Of a stretch of 64,000 bases of DNA, positions 9,059 through 17,876 are shown one piece after another. Position 1 is the stretch's first letter. The number at the start of each line of letters is the position of its first letter. Both the position numbers and the translations under genes were made by a program. The stretch is from contig NZ_QFRK01000014.1 of NCBI RefSeq assembly GCF_003143855.1, forward strand, positions 45,100 through 109,099, in the 5' to 3' direction. The DNA is from Streptomyces sp. NWU339. Its GTDB lineage: Bacteria > Actinomycetota > Actinomycetes > Streptomycetales > Streptomycetaceae. A model generated the notes under the pieces. The model searched no databases. It was not told where the DNA came from and was given only the letters and a program-made list of their open reading frames with translations.

Positions 9059-9493
9059 ATGAGCACAACCACCCCCCAGCTCTCCGCCGCCGCGCGGTCG
9101 TTCACGCAGCAGTTGTCGTCCACCCGGCGCGGTGCCCGCCTCGCCCGGCTGCTCACCTACGAGCAGCTGCGCACCTGGCAGACGTCACCCGGCGTCACCG
9201 ACCGCGCGGAGCAGATCGTCGCGGAGCTGGCCGCCAACGCGGCGCTGCACGGCCGGGTCCAGGGCTGCGACTTCCGCCTCACCCTCACCCACGATCCGGC
9301 CGCCGGCGTCCTGCGCATCGCGGTCACCGACGCCCGCGGGGATCGGCTCCCCTCCCCCGTGACGGACGTCGTCACGCCGCCGGACGACGAGTCGGGCCGG
9401 GGCCTGCTCATCGTCACCGCCCTGGCCGACCACTGGGGCACGGAACCGTATCCGCCCGGCGGCAAGACCGTGTGGGCCGAGTGCGCGTGCTGA
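9059..9493 (+). CDS. ATP-binding regulatory protein (HATPase_c, anti-sigma RsbW-like)
   Basis: A 144-residue protein with the GHKL/HATPase fold signature seen in Streptomyces anti-sigma-like kinases: an N-box 'ELAANAALHG', a G1 box 'VTDARGD', and a G2 box 'ESGRGLLIVTALADHWG'. Its length matches the single-domain RsbW/SpoIIAB-like family, which phosphorylates an anti-sigma antagonist or sequesters a sigma factor. No sigma factor or antagonist gene lies next to it, as is common for the many stand-alone copies in Streptomyces. It is cytoplasmic. Confidence 0.85.
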   Translation: MSTTTPQLSAAARSFTQQLSSTRRGARLARLLTYEQLRTWQTSPGVTDRAEQIVAELAANAALHGRVQGCDFRLTLTHDPAAGVLRIAVTDARGDRLPSPVTDVVTPPDDESGRGLLIVTALADHWGTEPYPPGGKTVWAECAC

Positions 9494-9582
9494 GCGCCGT
9501 CATGTTCATCGATGTACTCGATGGGGTGAGGCCGCCGTCGTTCGGGTCTCCCCTCAGGAACGCGAGCGGTATGGTCGATGGT

Positions 9583-9897
9583 ATGGCAACCAAGAAGTAC
9601 ACCGTCACACTCCCCGAGGAGCTTGCCGAGGCCATCCGGGCCGAGGTGGGCCCCGGCGGGTTCAGCCGCTATGTCACGCAGGCCATAGAGCGTCGGCGGG
9701 AGCAGGACCGGCTCGGGGAAGCGGTCGCTTGGTGGGAGGAGGAGTACGGCGAGGCCACCGAGGCCGAGCTGGCGGAGGCGGAGGCGGAGCGCAGGGAGAT
9801 CGAGCGCCGGCATGCCGAGCTGGCTCGCGCACAGCGGGTGGCCGCCGGTGAGCCGATCGAGGCCACGCCGGAAGAACAGCGGCGGGCGGCAGCATGA
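9583..9897 (+). CDS. Antitoxin of a PIN toxin pair (RHH/CopG-like)
   Basis: A 104-residue protein with an N-terminal ribbon-helix-helix-like segment (KKYTVTLPEELAEAIRAEV, then FSRYVTQAIERR) that would dimerise and bind the operon promoter. A long charged helix follows, which normally wraps the toxin. The ATG at 9583 is preferred over an in-frame ATG 12 bp upstream because family members start with MATKK-type sequences. The stop overlaps the next start (ATGA), the usual antitoxin-first order. It should repress its own operon together with the toxin. Confidence 0.8.
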   Translation: MATKKYTVTLPEELAEAIRAEVGPGGFSRYVTQAIERRREQDRLGEAVAWWEEEYGEATEAELAEAEAERREIERRHAELARAQRVAAGEPIEATPEEQRRAAA

Positions 9898-10292
9898 CGG
9901 GGGACCCGGCATACCTTCTGGACTGCGAAGGTCTGTCCCGCTGGGTACGGGGCGAGCGTCGGACAGGCGTCCGCATCAAGGACGCCCACCGGCTCGGCAT
10001 CCGTGTCATGACCACCTCGATGACGTTGATCGAGGCGTACGACGTACGGACCTATATCCCGGCCTGGCACTGGGCTCTCTCCCGTGTCCACGTCGAACCG
10101 GTGACCGAGGACATCGCCGAGGACGCGATCGGGCTGCTCAAGGAAGCCAGCCTGCACGGCCACAAGTACGCCATCGACGCGGCCCTGGCCGCCGTCGCTC
10201 TGCGACAGCCGGGGCCGGTCACGGTCTTCACCTCCGACGAGGACGACCTGCGCAAGCTGTGCGGGGACCGTGTGGTCGTCATGGGCCTGTGA
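9894..10292 (+). CDS. PIN-domain toxin
   Basis: A 132-residue protein with PIN-domain acidic positions: D10 in YLLDCEGL near the N-terminus, E30s-40s region with 'TSMTLIEAYDV', a 'YAIDAALAAVAL' helix carrying the third acidic residue, and 'VFTSDEDDLRKL' near the end. PIN toxins are metal-dependent RNases that cut tRNA, rRNA or mRNA when the antitoxin is lost. The start overlaps the antitoxin stop by 4 bp. The 'S/C' at the position of the usual S/T after the first Asp is a mild departure from typical VapC sequences. Cellular target unknown. Confidence 0.8.
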   Translation: MTGDPAYLLDCEGLSRWVRGERRTGVRIKDAHRLGIRVMTTSMTLIEAYDVRTYIPAWHWALSRVHVEPVTEDIAEDAIGLLKEASLHGHKYAIDAALAAVALRQPGPVTVFTSDEDDLRKLCGDRVVVMGL

Positions 10293-10692
10293 CCGGCCTG
10301 TCCGCCGCTTCCACCCCCGAGGGGGCGAAAGCGGCGAGCAGGGCACGGGCCGCTGAACTCCGTATCCGGCGCGACATCACACGTCGAGCGCCACGCCTGC
10401 CGTGGCAGCGGTTCCAGGCACAGCTGCGTGTCCTCACAGTCGGGTCGCCGGTGCGCTGCCCCGCCGCTCGGCCAGGTACGGGCACACCCGCGAGCCACAG
10501 GAAGGTGAGCGTTGAGGCGATGACATTCTGGTCGAAGGGCCGATTCCAGCGGCGGAGAGGGAGTACGCTGCCGATCATCTGCCGACCGTGTTCGCCGGTC
10601 GGCGCGGTGGGGACCTCGTGACCGGGTCCGGTGCGGCCCGGCGTTGACGCCGCCGTACGCCGGGGTGCCCCGTGAGCCCCCGAGCCGACGGC
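10293..10692 (+). other. Gene-free stretch at a recombination boundary
   Basis: About 400 bp between the PIN toxin and a reverse gene remnant. Open frames cross it but none has a binding site or recognisable domain. It lies beside two truncated genes, so it is probably residual DNA from past rearrangement. Confidence 0.4.
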
Positions 10693-10965
10693 CTACAGGC
10701 CTTCGTTTCCTGGGTCGGGGCCGTCGTCCGGCACGGTCTGCGAGGCGTCCGGCGTGCCGGCGCCCTGCTCCGATCCGGTGGTGACCCCCAAGAGGCTCAT
10801 GAGACGGTGGCGCATGCGTGTCCGGCGTGCCTCGTAGAACTCGAGAAACCCCGTCACGTCCTCGGGAAGGTCGGTGGCGTCGCACTCCCTCAACCAGCTC
10901 TCCCGCTCCGCGGTCGACTGGAAGTGTTTGTGAAGCCAGGCGGCCGGTAGATTTGCCTGCTTCGA
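10693..10965 (-). pseudogene. C-terminal remnant of a reverse-strand gene (tentatively DUF262/GmrSD-like)
   Basis: On the minus strand about 90 codons ending in TAG read as a plausible protein tail: a 'LSKQANLPAAWL' start, a 'FLEFYEARRTRMRHRL' helix and an acidic, glycine-rich end. The helix-plus-'LLGV' ending resembles the tail of DUF262/DUF1524 (GmrSD-type) modification-dependent nucleases, but I recognise this only weakly. Upstream of about 10966 the sequence switches to the forward RHS coding frame, so the reverse gene has lost everything before this point. No start codon belongs to it. Confidence 0.35.
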
Positions 10966-11001
10966 GAGGAACGGTATGCCTACGACACTGCCGGAAGGCT
11001 C

Positions 11002-12246
11002 GTGTCGGCCCGTCTTCCGGGGGACGGGGCGGACGACGGTCCCGTCCGTTCGTTCGCCTACGACGGGACGCGGCTCGTCCGGGCCGGTCGCCACGCCTAC
11101 GCCCACGACACCCAGGGACGGGTGGTCCGCAGGGTGCTGACGACCCTTTCCGGCAAGCGACGGGTCTGGGCGTACGACTGGGACGCGGAGGACAGGCTGA
11201 TCCGGGTGGTCACCCCGGAAGGTGCGCAGTGGCGCTACACGTACGACCCTCTCGGCCGCAGGGTGGCCAAGGAGCGGATCGACGACGCGGGGAGCGTCGC
11301 GGAGGCGGTCTTCTTCGTGTGGGACGGCAACCGCCTGGCCGAGGAGACACACGTGTACGGCGGTGATCGCCGTACGAGTATCACCTACGAGTACACACCC
11401 GACAGCCACCGACCCGTGGTGCAGGATCGCCGTGAGTGGCTCCGGGACGCCCCCCAGCACGAGGTGGACCGGCGCTTCCGCCTCATCGTCGGCAACCTCG
11501 CCGGAACCCCCACCGAGTTGCTCTCGCCCGAGGGCGAGGTGACATGGAGGAACCGGTCCGCCCTGTGGGGCGGAGAGATCCCGGAATCCGGCGAACCCGA
11601 GTGCCTGCTCCGCTTCCCCGGCCAGTATTTCGACGCGGAAAGCGGACTCCACTACAACTACTTCCGCTATTACGACCCCGTTCCCGGACGGTACATTTCT
11701 CCAGATCCGCTGGGATTGGCGGCAGGGCCGGACGACTACGCGTACGTGGTCAATCCGCTGACTTGGTGCGATCCGCTCGGCCTTCAGTCCTGTCCGACTT
11801 TCAAGGGGTTGGCCTGGCTGACGGACAAAATGCTGAAGCGGCCCTCGTTCCGCTATCAGCGCGTGGTGTCCGGCACGGATTATGAACAGATATGGAAACT
11901 TGCCGACGGGCGTGCAGTGCATGTAGACGGCGGACCCGCCCATGGCTGGATCATGGAGGCCAAGTTCACCGGCGGCCGGGAGAGCGAATGGGCCAAGTCC
12001 GCGTACAACCCCGAAAGTTCGCTGTACAACGAGAAGAAGATCACCGATCAGGCCGCAAAGCTGATGGAGCTGAACGACGGACTGGGCGGCAAGGGCGTGC
12101 GCTATGCGATTTCCAATGCAGCCGGCGCCGCACACTTCCGCCAGCTGCTCGGTACGCATTTCCCGGAGGCTATCGCGAGTGGTAAGCCGGCCGTCTTCCA
12201 CGTGCCAGGAAATGGAATGAGCGGGATGAGTAAATGGTTGACGTGA
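11002..12246 (+). CDS. 5'-truncated RHS/YD-repeat protein with REase-fold-like C-terminal toxin
   Basis: A 414-residue reading frame that begins inside the YD-repeat region. In-frame RHS-like codons (RYAYDTAGRLV) extend back to about 10966, and the frame closes at a TAG at 10948. Several YD repeats follow, then the RHS core (LRFPGQYFDAESGLHYNYFRYYDP...YISPDPLGL) at about residues 205-250, which is the autoproteolysis and toxin junction. The tip from about 257 has 'WIMEAKFTG', an E-x-K core like the restriction-endonuclease-fold toxins (Tox-REase-5 type); this assignment is tentative. Without N-terminal export and shell regions this is an orphan tip module, silent unless recombined with an intact RHS gene. 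The overlapping next gene is its probable immunity gene. Confidence 0.75.
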   Translation: MSARLPGDGADDGPVRSFAYDGTRLVRAGRHAYAHDTQGRVVRRVLTTLSGKRRVWAYDWDAEDRLIRVVTPEGAQWRYTYDPLGRRVAKERIDDAGSVAEAVFFVWDGNRLAEETHVYGGDRRTSITYEYTPDSHRPVVQDRREWLRDAPQHEVDRRFRLIVGNLAGTPTELLSPEGEVTWRNRSALWGGEIPESGEPECLLRFPGQYFDAESGLHYNYFRYYDPVPGRYISPDPLGLAAGPDDYAYVVNPLTWCDPLGLQSCPTFKGLAWLTDKMLKRPSFRYQRVVSGTDYEQIWKLADGRAVHVDGGPAHGWIMEAKFTGGRESEWAKSAYNPESSLYNEKKITDQAAKLMELNDGLGGKGVRYAISNAAGAAHFRQLLGTHFPEAIASGKPAVFHVPGNGMSGMSKWLT

Positions 12247-12743
12247 GTGCGGAAATCTCCCGACTGGTCGAGATCGAGGAACTCAACGGCCCCGCGGTGG
12301 AATCGGTTCTCGCGGCGGCGGGTTGGTCGGGCGAGCGCAGGAACCCGTCGAAGAGCTGGGCCACCACGTGGCAGTGTGATGACGCCCGCGCGTGGATTCA
12401 GGGCGAGAATCCGGTCGAGGTGGAGTTCACCCTGTGGTTCCAGGAGGTCGAGGACGACAGGCCGGACCCGGACGCCTACCTGGACGACCTCCATGCCGTC
12501 GCCGTCGCGAAGATCCCGGAGGTCGCGGCACAGCTCCGGTCCGGAGTCCTCGGGGAGCGACTGGAGGAACCGGAGGGCGAGGTCACGGACGCGGACTCCT
12601 ACATCGAGCACCGTGCGTGGAGGGTCACCGGCAAAGAACTCCTCGTGGGCGTGAAACAGGACGACACCGACACTCCGGTGCAACTCGTCGTGGTGCTTCG
12701 TGAGCCCGGTGCGGATGATGAGGCGTACGACGACTGGTTGTGA
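12234..12743 (+). CDS. Candidate immunity protein for the RHS toxin
   Basis: A 169-residue acidic protein of no recognised family. The ATG at 12234 overlaps the last 13 bp of the toxin frame; an in-frame GTG at 12243 would give the classic GTGA overlap. Low isoelectric composition (many Glu and Asp) and position directly after an RHS tip are the hallmarks of a cognate immunity protein that blocks the toxin in the producing cell. Retention behind a truncated toxin gene fits an orphan immunity role. Confidence 0.65.
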   Translation: MVDVSAEISRLVEIEELNGPAVESVLAAAGWSGERRNPSKSWATTWQCDDARAWIQGENPVEVEFTLWFQEVEDDRPDPDAYLDDLHAVAVAKIPEVAAQLRSGVLGERLEEPEGEVTDADSYIEHRAWRVTGKELLVGVKQDDTDTPVQLVVVLREPGADDEAYDDWL

Positions 12744-12969
12744 TGCGGGCGCGCGGTCCGGGGACCGGGCCGGCGAGGTGTGACAGGCGGAGTGGGCGGC
12801 GGCCGGGCCCTCTCCGGCGGGTGGAAAAGCGACGTGGGACGCGCCTCGGTGAACTCCCGGACCCACCGACGCAAGCCTTCGCGCCTGGGCCCGGGACGGC
12901 GCGGCACCGGGTGCAGCCCGGAGACGCCCGGTAACGGGAGACTGCGGACCGGCAGCCCCGTCCTTGCCC

Positions 12970-15189
12970 TCAGTAGGCCGGCAGGCGCGGGTTGCCGACG
13001 GCTCCGGGGAGGTCGCACCACGGGCGCAGTTCCTTGTACGCCTTGGCCTGGTCGTAGTAGAGGTTGGCTCCGTACCCGCTGTGCGCCTCGGCGAGGGCGA
13101 CGCACGCGGCCTCACTCTCGGTGTCCACCGTCCCCGGGTCCAGCTGCTCGGCCCCGTTCACCGCGGCCTCCCGGCAGTTGGCGAGACTGCCGTGGTCGTC
13201 CGCCGCCTCACCGCTCCTTGCGGCCTTGTCCAGGGCCACGACGGCGTCCGCGCAGTCGCGCGGCATCTTCGTCGCCTCGAAGCCGATCCCCTTGGTCAGT
13301 TCGTCCACTGCCGCGTCGGTGGACCTGTCGTGCTTGCCGTAGGTGTAGAGGAGGTACTTGCTGTACGGCAGCCACCACACGCGGTGGCTGTTCCTGCGGG
13401 AGCCGTCGTAGTCGGGGAGCACGTCGGTGCCGATGGTCCAGTGCATGGCCTTCTTGTCGCCGATGTCGGCCAGTGCCCGCTCCTTCACCGAGATCACCGA
13501 CTCCTCGGTGGAGCTGAGGCCGTCCTCGCTCTCGGTGGACCACATGGGGCCGGAGTCGAGCTGGCCCTCACGGATCTGGTCGAGGGTCAGAGCCGGGGAG
13601 TAGAGGATGCGTACGCCAGTATCGGGGTCGTCCTGCAGGGAGAAGTCGACCCTGGTCGCGACGGTCGGTCCCGAGGACCAGCCGTATCCGGGATCCGCGT
13701 CCTCGTCGCTCGACTGGAGCACCAGCTCCGAGTCGGCGGGAACGGTGATCCGCAGGCCACCGAAGACGTCCACCGGCACCGGTTCCTGCTCCTCTTCGGC
13801 GATGGCCTCCTGCGCGCTCGGCGACTCGTCCGCGGTGGGAGTCGCGGTGGTCGCGTCCGGGCTCGGTGCCGTCCGTTCCGGCTCGGCCGTCGTGTCGGTG
13901 ACGGTGTTCCGGTCGGCGGCTCCCGTCCCGGTGTCGCCGGCGGTCACGACGGCCGCCAGGCCCCCGACGGTGAAACTCACGACCGCGGCTGCCAGCACAT
14001 AGAGGAACCGCCGTCGTGTACGGCGCCTGCCGGGTGAGGGCCCAGCAGGAAACGCCCCGGGAGCCGAAAGCGGTGCGGGAACCGGTGAGTGGAGGGGAGG
14101 CGGGGGAACCGGCGGTCCGGTCCGCGCGGTCACCGGCGGCGTCGGTTCTCCGAACACCTCCGAACGGGCCGAAGGCGAAGGTTCCGGGGACACCGGCGGA
14201 ACAGCGGGGGCGTCACCCGCGGGTCCTCCGCCGGCAGGCGCCTCCTCGGCGGGATGCCCGGCGGGCAGGGGGACGTTCCATCGCTCGCGGTCCAGGGGCG
14301 CGGTGACACCGGTGCCGGTGTCGACGCCGGTCTGCCCTGGGGCGCGGTCGAGGGACCGCGTGTAGGCGATGGTCGGGAAGACCGCGGTGCCCGTCGGCCC
14401 GTACACGGCGGCCGTCCGCTCGGCGACCTCCGCCGCGCTCGGGCGCCGTCCGGGCTCCTTGTCCAGGGCTTCGCGCACGAGGGGCAGCAGGGCGTCGGGC
14501 ACGCCTCTGAGTGAGGGCGCGGCACTGACGATGCGGTGCGTGATCCCCGTGGGCGCCCCGAAGGGGTGGGAGGCGGCTGCGGCATAGGCGACGAGCAGGC
14601 CCCAGGTGAAGATGTCGCAGGCCGGGAGGGTGGTGCCGTCGGTGAGCTGCTCCGGCGCCATCCAGCCGGGGGTGCCGGTCATCACCGAGGTCGCGGTGAT
14701 CGCGGTGGCGTCCAGGTGGTGGGCGATGCCGAAGTCCACGACGCGCGGTCCGTCGGCGGCGAGGAGCACGTTCGTCGGCTTCAGGTCGCGGTGGGCGACC
14801 CCCGCGTCATGGATGCAGGCCAGGGCGTGGGCGACGGCCGCCGCGAAGGTCAGCAGGTTGTCCGGGCTCATGGCCCCGGTGTCCCGGACGTGCTGGTGCA
14901 GGGTGTTGCCGTGGACGTAGGCGGTCGCCAGCCAGGGCAGGGGGGCGTCGGGGTCGGCATCGACCAGAGGGACGAGATAGGGGCCTATGACCTTGCGGAG
15001 CGTGGTGGTCTCGCGCCGGAAGCGGGCCCGGTGGGCGAGGTCGGCGGCGAAGTCCTGGTGCAGGACCTTGACGGCGAGGGGGAGTCCGCTCTCGGGGTCG
15101 GCCGCGTAGTAGACCGTGCCCATGCCGCCGGTTCCGAGGTGCCGGGTCGGCCGGTAGGGGCCGATGCGGGCGGGGAGGTTCACCGGCAC
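12970..15189 (-). CDS. Membrane Ser/Thr protein kinase (PknB-like) with extracellular domain
   Basis: A 739-residue receptor-type kinase. The kinase domain covers about residues 11-265: glycine loop GTGGMGTVY, Lys41, Glu60, HRDLKPTN at 133-140, DFG at 152-154 and APE at 178-180, so all catalytic residues are present. A Pro-rich juxtamembrane linker (about 285-390) leads to one membrane helix (about 394-417), then a Thr/Glu-rich spacer and an extracytoplasmic domain of about 280 residues. The outside domain has no PASTA repeats; it is of unknown type and has several Cys. The GTG start is 6 bp after GAGGAGGGG. The gene faces away from the stator/TerY-P operon and shares its upstream region. Confidence 0.9.
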   Translation of the reverse strand: MPVNLPARIGPYRPTRHLGTGGMGTVYYAADPESGLPLAVKVLHQDFAADLAHRARFRRETTTLRKVIGPYLVPLVDADPDAPLPWLATAYVHGNTLHQHVRDTGAMSPDNLLTFAAAVAHALACIHDAGVAHRDLKPTNVLLAADGPRVVDFGIAHHLDATAITATSVMTGTPGWMAPEQLTDGTTLPACDIFTWGLLVAYAAAASHPFGAPTGITHRIVSAAPSLRGVPDALLPLVREALDKEPGRRPSAAEVAERTAAVYGPTGTAVFPTIAYTRSLDRAPGQTGVDTGTGVTAPLDRERWNVPLPAGHPAEEAPAGGGPAGDAPAVPPVSPEPSPSARSEVFGEPTPPVTARTGPPVPPPPLHSPVPAPLSAPGAFPAGPSPGRRRTRRRFLYVLAAAVVSFTVGGLAAVVTAGDTGTGAADRNTVTDTTAEPERTAPSPDATTATPTADESPSAQEAIAEEEQEPVPVDVFGGLRITVPADSELVLQSSDEDADPGYGWSSGPTVATRVDFSLQDDPDTGVRILYSPALTLDQIREGQLDSGPMWSTESEDGLSSTEESVISVKERALADIGDKKAMHWTIGTDVLPDYDGSRRNSHRVWWLPYSKYLLYTYGKHDRSTDAAVDELTKGIGFEATKMPRDCADAVVALDKAARSGEAADDHGSLANCREAAVNGAEQLDPGTVDTESEAACVALAEAHSGYGANLYYDQAKAYKELRPWCDLPGAVGNPRLPAY

Positions 15190-15836
15190 GGTGCCCCTCC
15201 TCGCGCTGCGGAAGCCTGTCCGGCGGACAGCGCCTGCTCACGCGGATCGCACTGATGAATCATGTACCCCCCTGTTGTTCAACGCCCTCATGGCCGCCGA
15301 GCGATCCGGCGCGGGCGGCCTGTGGTCCGTCCGTACGGGCAGGCCTCAGCAGCTCGACGAAGCCCCCTGATCGGCGGAGACACTTAATGCCGAACTACCG
15401 AGAGTCGACAAAGAGTCAGTCGCACGTTGTCGTATGCACGTTCCACCGGATGTCCGACACCGTCGTTCACACTCGGTGACACGCACCCGCGATAGTACAC
15501 ACACCTAGAAGCAAGTGACACGTCATCCTGTTGACATCGCTAACGCGCATACGTCACCATCTGATCGGCAACAGCGTGAGGGGCCAACAGCACCAGCCCC
15601 CACCTGCCGTCGCCGCTCAATGAGCGCCCCCTCTATCACAACAACCTGCGTAACTGTCTTGCACCACGCCGCCGACACCATGTGATCGTCGTCTAGTATT
15701 GCCCGACCAGTGAAGGAGATGTGAAAGTCTCCGTCACTTCGTTTGCGCGGCAGGGGTGTACGTGGCACGCCACCGCCCTCTCCCCGTCGCGCTCCGATCT
15801 GCACAAAGTCCCGGCTTCACCGGGCAAGGGTGGGGA
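15190..15836 (+). other. Divergent regulatory region between the kinase and the stator operon
   Basis: About 650 bp with no convincing gene. It should hold divergent promoters. A TTGACA at 15531-15536 starts a 28-bp block (15531-15558) that is matched at 21 of 28 positions by a block at 25234-25261, in front of the SMC-like gene. A strong AAGGAG lies at 15713-15718 but the frame that starts 3 bp later is not protein-like. A TAGTAT at 15694-15699 is a possible -10 element. Confidence 0.45.
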
Positions 15837-17348
15837 ATGTTCACCGGGACACAACTCGACAAAGGGGTGGCCGCACGTCACCTCGAGGACGCGGCGCAGA
15901 ACCCTGCGCTCGCCCCACGCGCCGAAGAACTGCGCGCCCTGGCGCGGGCACTCGACTCCACCGACGCAGAAGCCCTCAACGCATGGGCCGATCTCGACCT
16001 GATGGCCCACTTCGCCCGGCCCGAGAGCATCGCCGAACCGGTGGACACCGGTCGGGGCGGAGGGCTCGACTCGGTGCTGGACTGGGTTCTGGGGGCCCTG
16101 GTCTTCCTGCCTCTGCTCTTCACGTGGTTCGGTCTGTGGCAGGCGTCGAGTGCCTACGGGGCGCTCACCGGGGACGACCCCAAGGCCGCCGGCCGACCGT
16201 TCCTGCAGTTGTGGCAGTCCGGGTTCGACGGACACCTGAGCGGGGCGTACCGCTTCGGCCATGTCGCCGTGGGCGGGTGCCTGGCCCTGGTGATGCTGTT
16301 CGTCCTCACGGCCGTGCACGGCTACCGGCGCACGCGCGCGGAGCGTCGCGAGGAGCAGGCAGGGGAGCGTGCCCGTGCGGCTCTGGCCCGCCTGGTCCCG
16401 GTCCTCACGCGTGCTCAGCTCTCGCTCAACGAGCACCGGTTCGCCTCGCCGCAGCGCTTCGCGGCGGAGCTCAACTCGGCGGCCGGCCGGCTGCAGCGGA
16501 TGCACACCAAGGCCATCACCACGCAGGAGGCGCTCAGTCGAGCCGCCGAGCTGGTGAGCGAGGCCGCGGACAAGGCGGAGCAGCGTCTCGTCCAGGCGGA
16601 GGCGTACGTACGGCCGATCGAGCAGGTGGTGCTGCGGATCGAGGAGACCGTCCGGGACAGCGGCACGGCCATTCAGGCCACCGTCCAGGGCTTGGAGGAC
16701 CCGTTGACGCAGGCGGGCCGTCGACTGGCCGACGCCGTCAGCGGGCAGACCGGTGTCCTGGACAAGGCGTTGGAGGACCTGAGGACGGCCGGCGACGACA
16801 TGCGCGACGTTCTGTCCCGTGCGGCGGACCGGCTGGAGACGGCGGTCGGCGACAACGGTGACCGCGTGCGCGGCGCGCTGTCGGATGCGGCCCGGCAGGT
16901 CGAGGAGTCGCTGACCGTGCTGGCCGCCTCCCAGCGCGGGTTCACCACCGGCATCGAGGTCGTGGCGGATGTCAACGGACGCCTGCTCGACGACCTCGGC
17001 ACGGTGGCCGACCGAACCGGTGAGGCCGCCGAGGCGTCACGGGAGGCCCTGCTCGGCATCGAGGCACGCAGCCGCGCCGTCCAGGAGGCGACGGATCGCT
17101 TCGTCGCGGTCACCGACGCCCTGGAGCGGGCACTCCGCGAGACGGAGGCGGCGCGGATCGAGGCGGAGGCCGCGCGGGGCCAAGCAGAGACGGCGCGGAT
17201 CGAAGCGGAGGCCGCGCGGGGCGAAGCAGAGACGGCACGCAGCGAGGCGGAGACGGCGCGCGTGGGTGCCGAGGCGGCCCAACGGCGCGCGGAGAGCGAA
17301 CTGCGGCAGGCCGAGAAGCTGCGGGCCGGGATCGGACCGGACTGGTGA
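15837..17348 (+). CDS. ZorA/MotA-like membrane protein with long coiled-coil tail
   Basis: A 503-residue protein (from the ATG at 15837, 6 bp after AAGGG; a GTG at 15756 is possible). It has two strongly hydrophobic segments, about residues 79-101 and 140-162, joined by a short loop. Some 330 residues of almost unbroken coiled coil follow, ending in tandem Glu/Ala/Arg-rich repeats at about 435-490. A membrane bundle plus a long cytoplasmic coil is the layout of ZorA, the proton-channel subunit of Zorya anti-phage systems, and of related MotA/TolQ stators. No classic MotA_ExbB signature is visible, so the match is by layout and by the following gene. The stop overlaps the next GTG by 4 bp. Confidence 0.6.
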   Translation: MFTGTQLDKGVAARHLEDAAQNPALAPRAEELRALARALDSTDAEALNAWADLDLMAHFARPESIAEPVDTGRGGGLDSVLDWVLGALVFLPLLFTWFGLWQASSAYGALTGDDPKAAGRPFLQLWQSGFDGHLSGAYRFGHVAVGGCLALVMLFVLTAVHGYRRTRAERREEQAGERARAALARLVPVLTRAQLSLNEHRFASPQRFAAELNSAAGRLQRMHTKAITTQEALSRAAELVSEAADKAEQRLVQAEAYVRPIEQVVLRIEETVRDSGTAIQATVQGLEDPLTQAGRRLADAVSGQTGVLDKALEDLRTAGDDMRDVLSRAADRLETAVGDNGDRVRGALSDAARQVEESLTVLAASQRGFTTGIEVVADVNGRLLDDLGTVADRTGEAAEASREALLGIEARSRAVQEATDRFVAVTDALERALRETEAARIEAEAARGQAETARIEAEAARGEAETARSEAETARVGAEAAQRRAESELRQAEKLRAGIGPDW

Positions 17349-17839
17349 GCCCGTTGAAGAGGCGTTTCCGGTTCACACCGCTTCACCTGGCCGGGTGGCT
17401 CTTCGCCGACATGCTGCTCGTGCTCGCCCTGGTGTCCATGGGAGACCGCGGTGATCCGCTCGCCGCGCAGGCCAGCGCCAGTCCCTCGAAGTCGGCCGAT
17501 GCCACGCCGTCTCCCGAACCGAGTCCGACGCCGACGGGACCGCGGTCGGTGGCGCGCAAGCCGGTGAAGATCCATCTGACCGCAGCGGTCGGCGACACCA
17601 CGCGGATGGTGGAACAGCTCCGTGCCGCCACCACCCGCTACCAGGGACGCGAAGCCGCCTTCGTACTGACCTTCGGCCAGGCACCGGAGCCCAGTGACGG
17701 CCAGGCATACGCACGGGAGGTGAACAAGGCCCTGCGGAAGGCGCGGCCGGACATGTTCACCGAGGCGACGACGCGGAACTTCTGGAGCGGCGGCCCTTCG
17801 GGCTCGGCCGACCTGGAGATCTACTTCTACACCCGTTGA
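17345..17839 (+). CDS. ZorB/MotB-like single-span membrane protein
   Basis: A 164-residue protein with a basic N-terminus and one membrane helix (about residues 12-32) carrying an Asp at position 22. This is where MotB, ExbD and ZorB keep their proton-binding Asp. A Pro/Thr/Ser-rich periplasm-side linker (about 38-70) follows, then a small alpha/beta domain (about 72-164) whose strand-helix-strand order and 'LEIYFYTR' end recall a compact OmpA-like fold. It overlaps the ZorA-like gene by 4 bp (GTGA). With its neighbour it could form an ion-driven stator. It is smaller than usual ZorB proteins, and the OmpA-like assignment is an inference. Confidence 0.55.
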   Translation: MSPLKRRFRFTPLHLAGWLFADMLLVLALVSMGDRGDPLAAQASASPSKSADATPSPEPSPTPTGPRSVARKPVKIHLTAAVGDTTRMVEQLRAATTRYQGREAAFVLTFGQAPEPSDGQAYAREVNKALRKARPDMFTEATTRNFWSGGPSGSADLEIYFYTR

Positions 17840-17876
17840 CGGCCACGCCGTCTCATCAGCTCAGGAGAACCAACCC

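Noticed and set aside
15721..16002. 93-codon frame directly after a strong AAGGAG
   Set aside because: The product has no protein-like pattern and overlaps the coiled-coil gene in another frame; the binding site alone is not enough.
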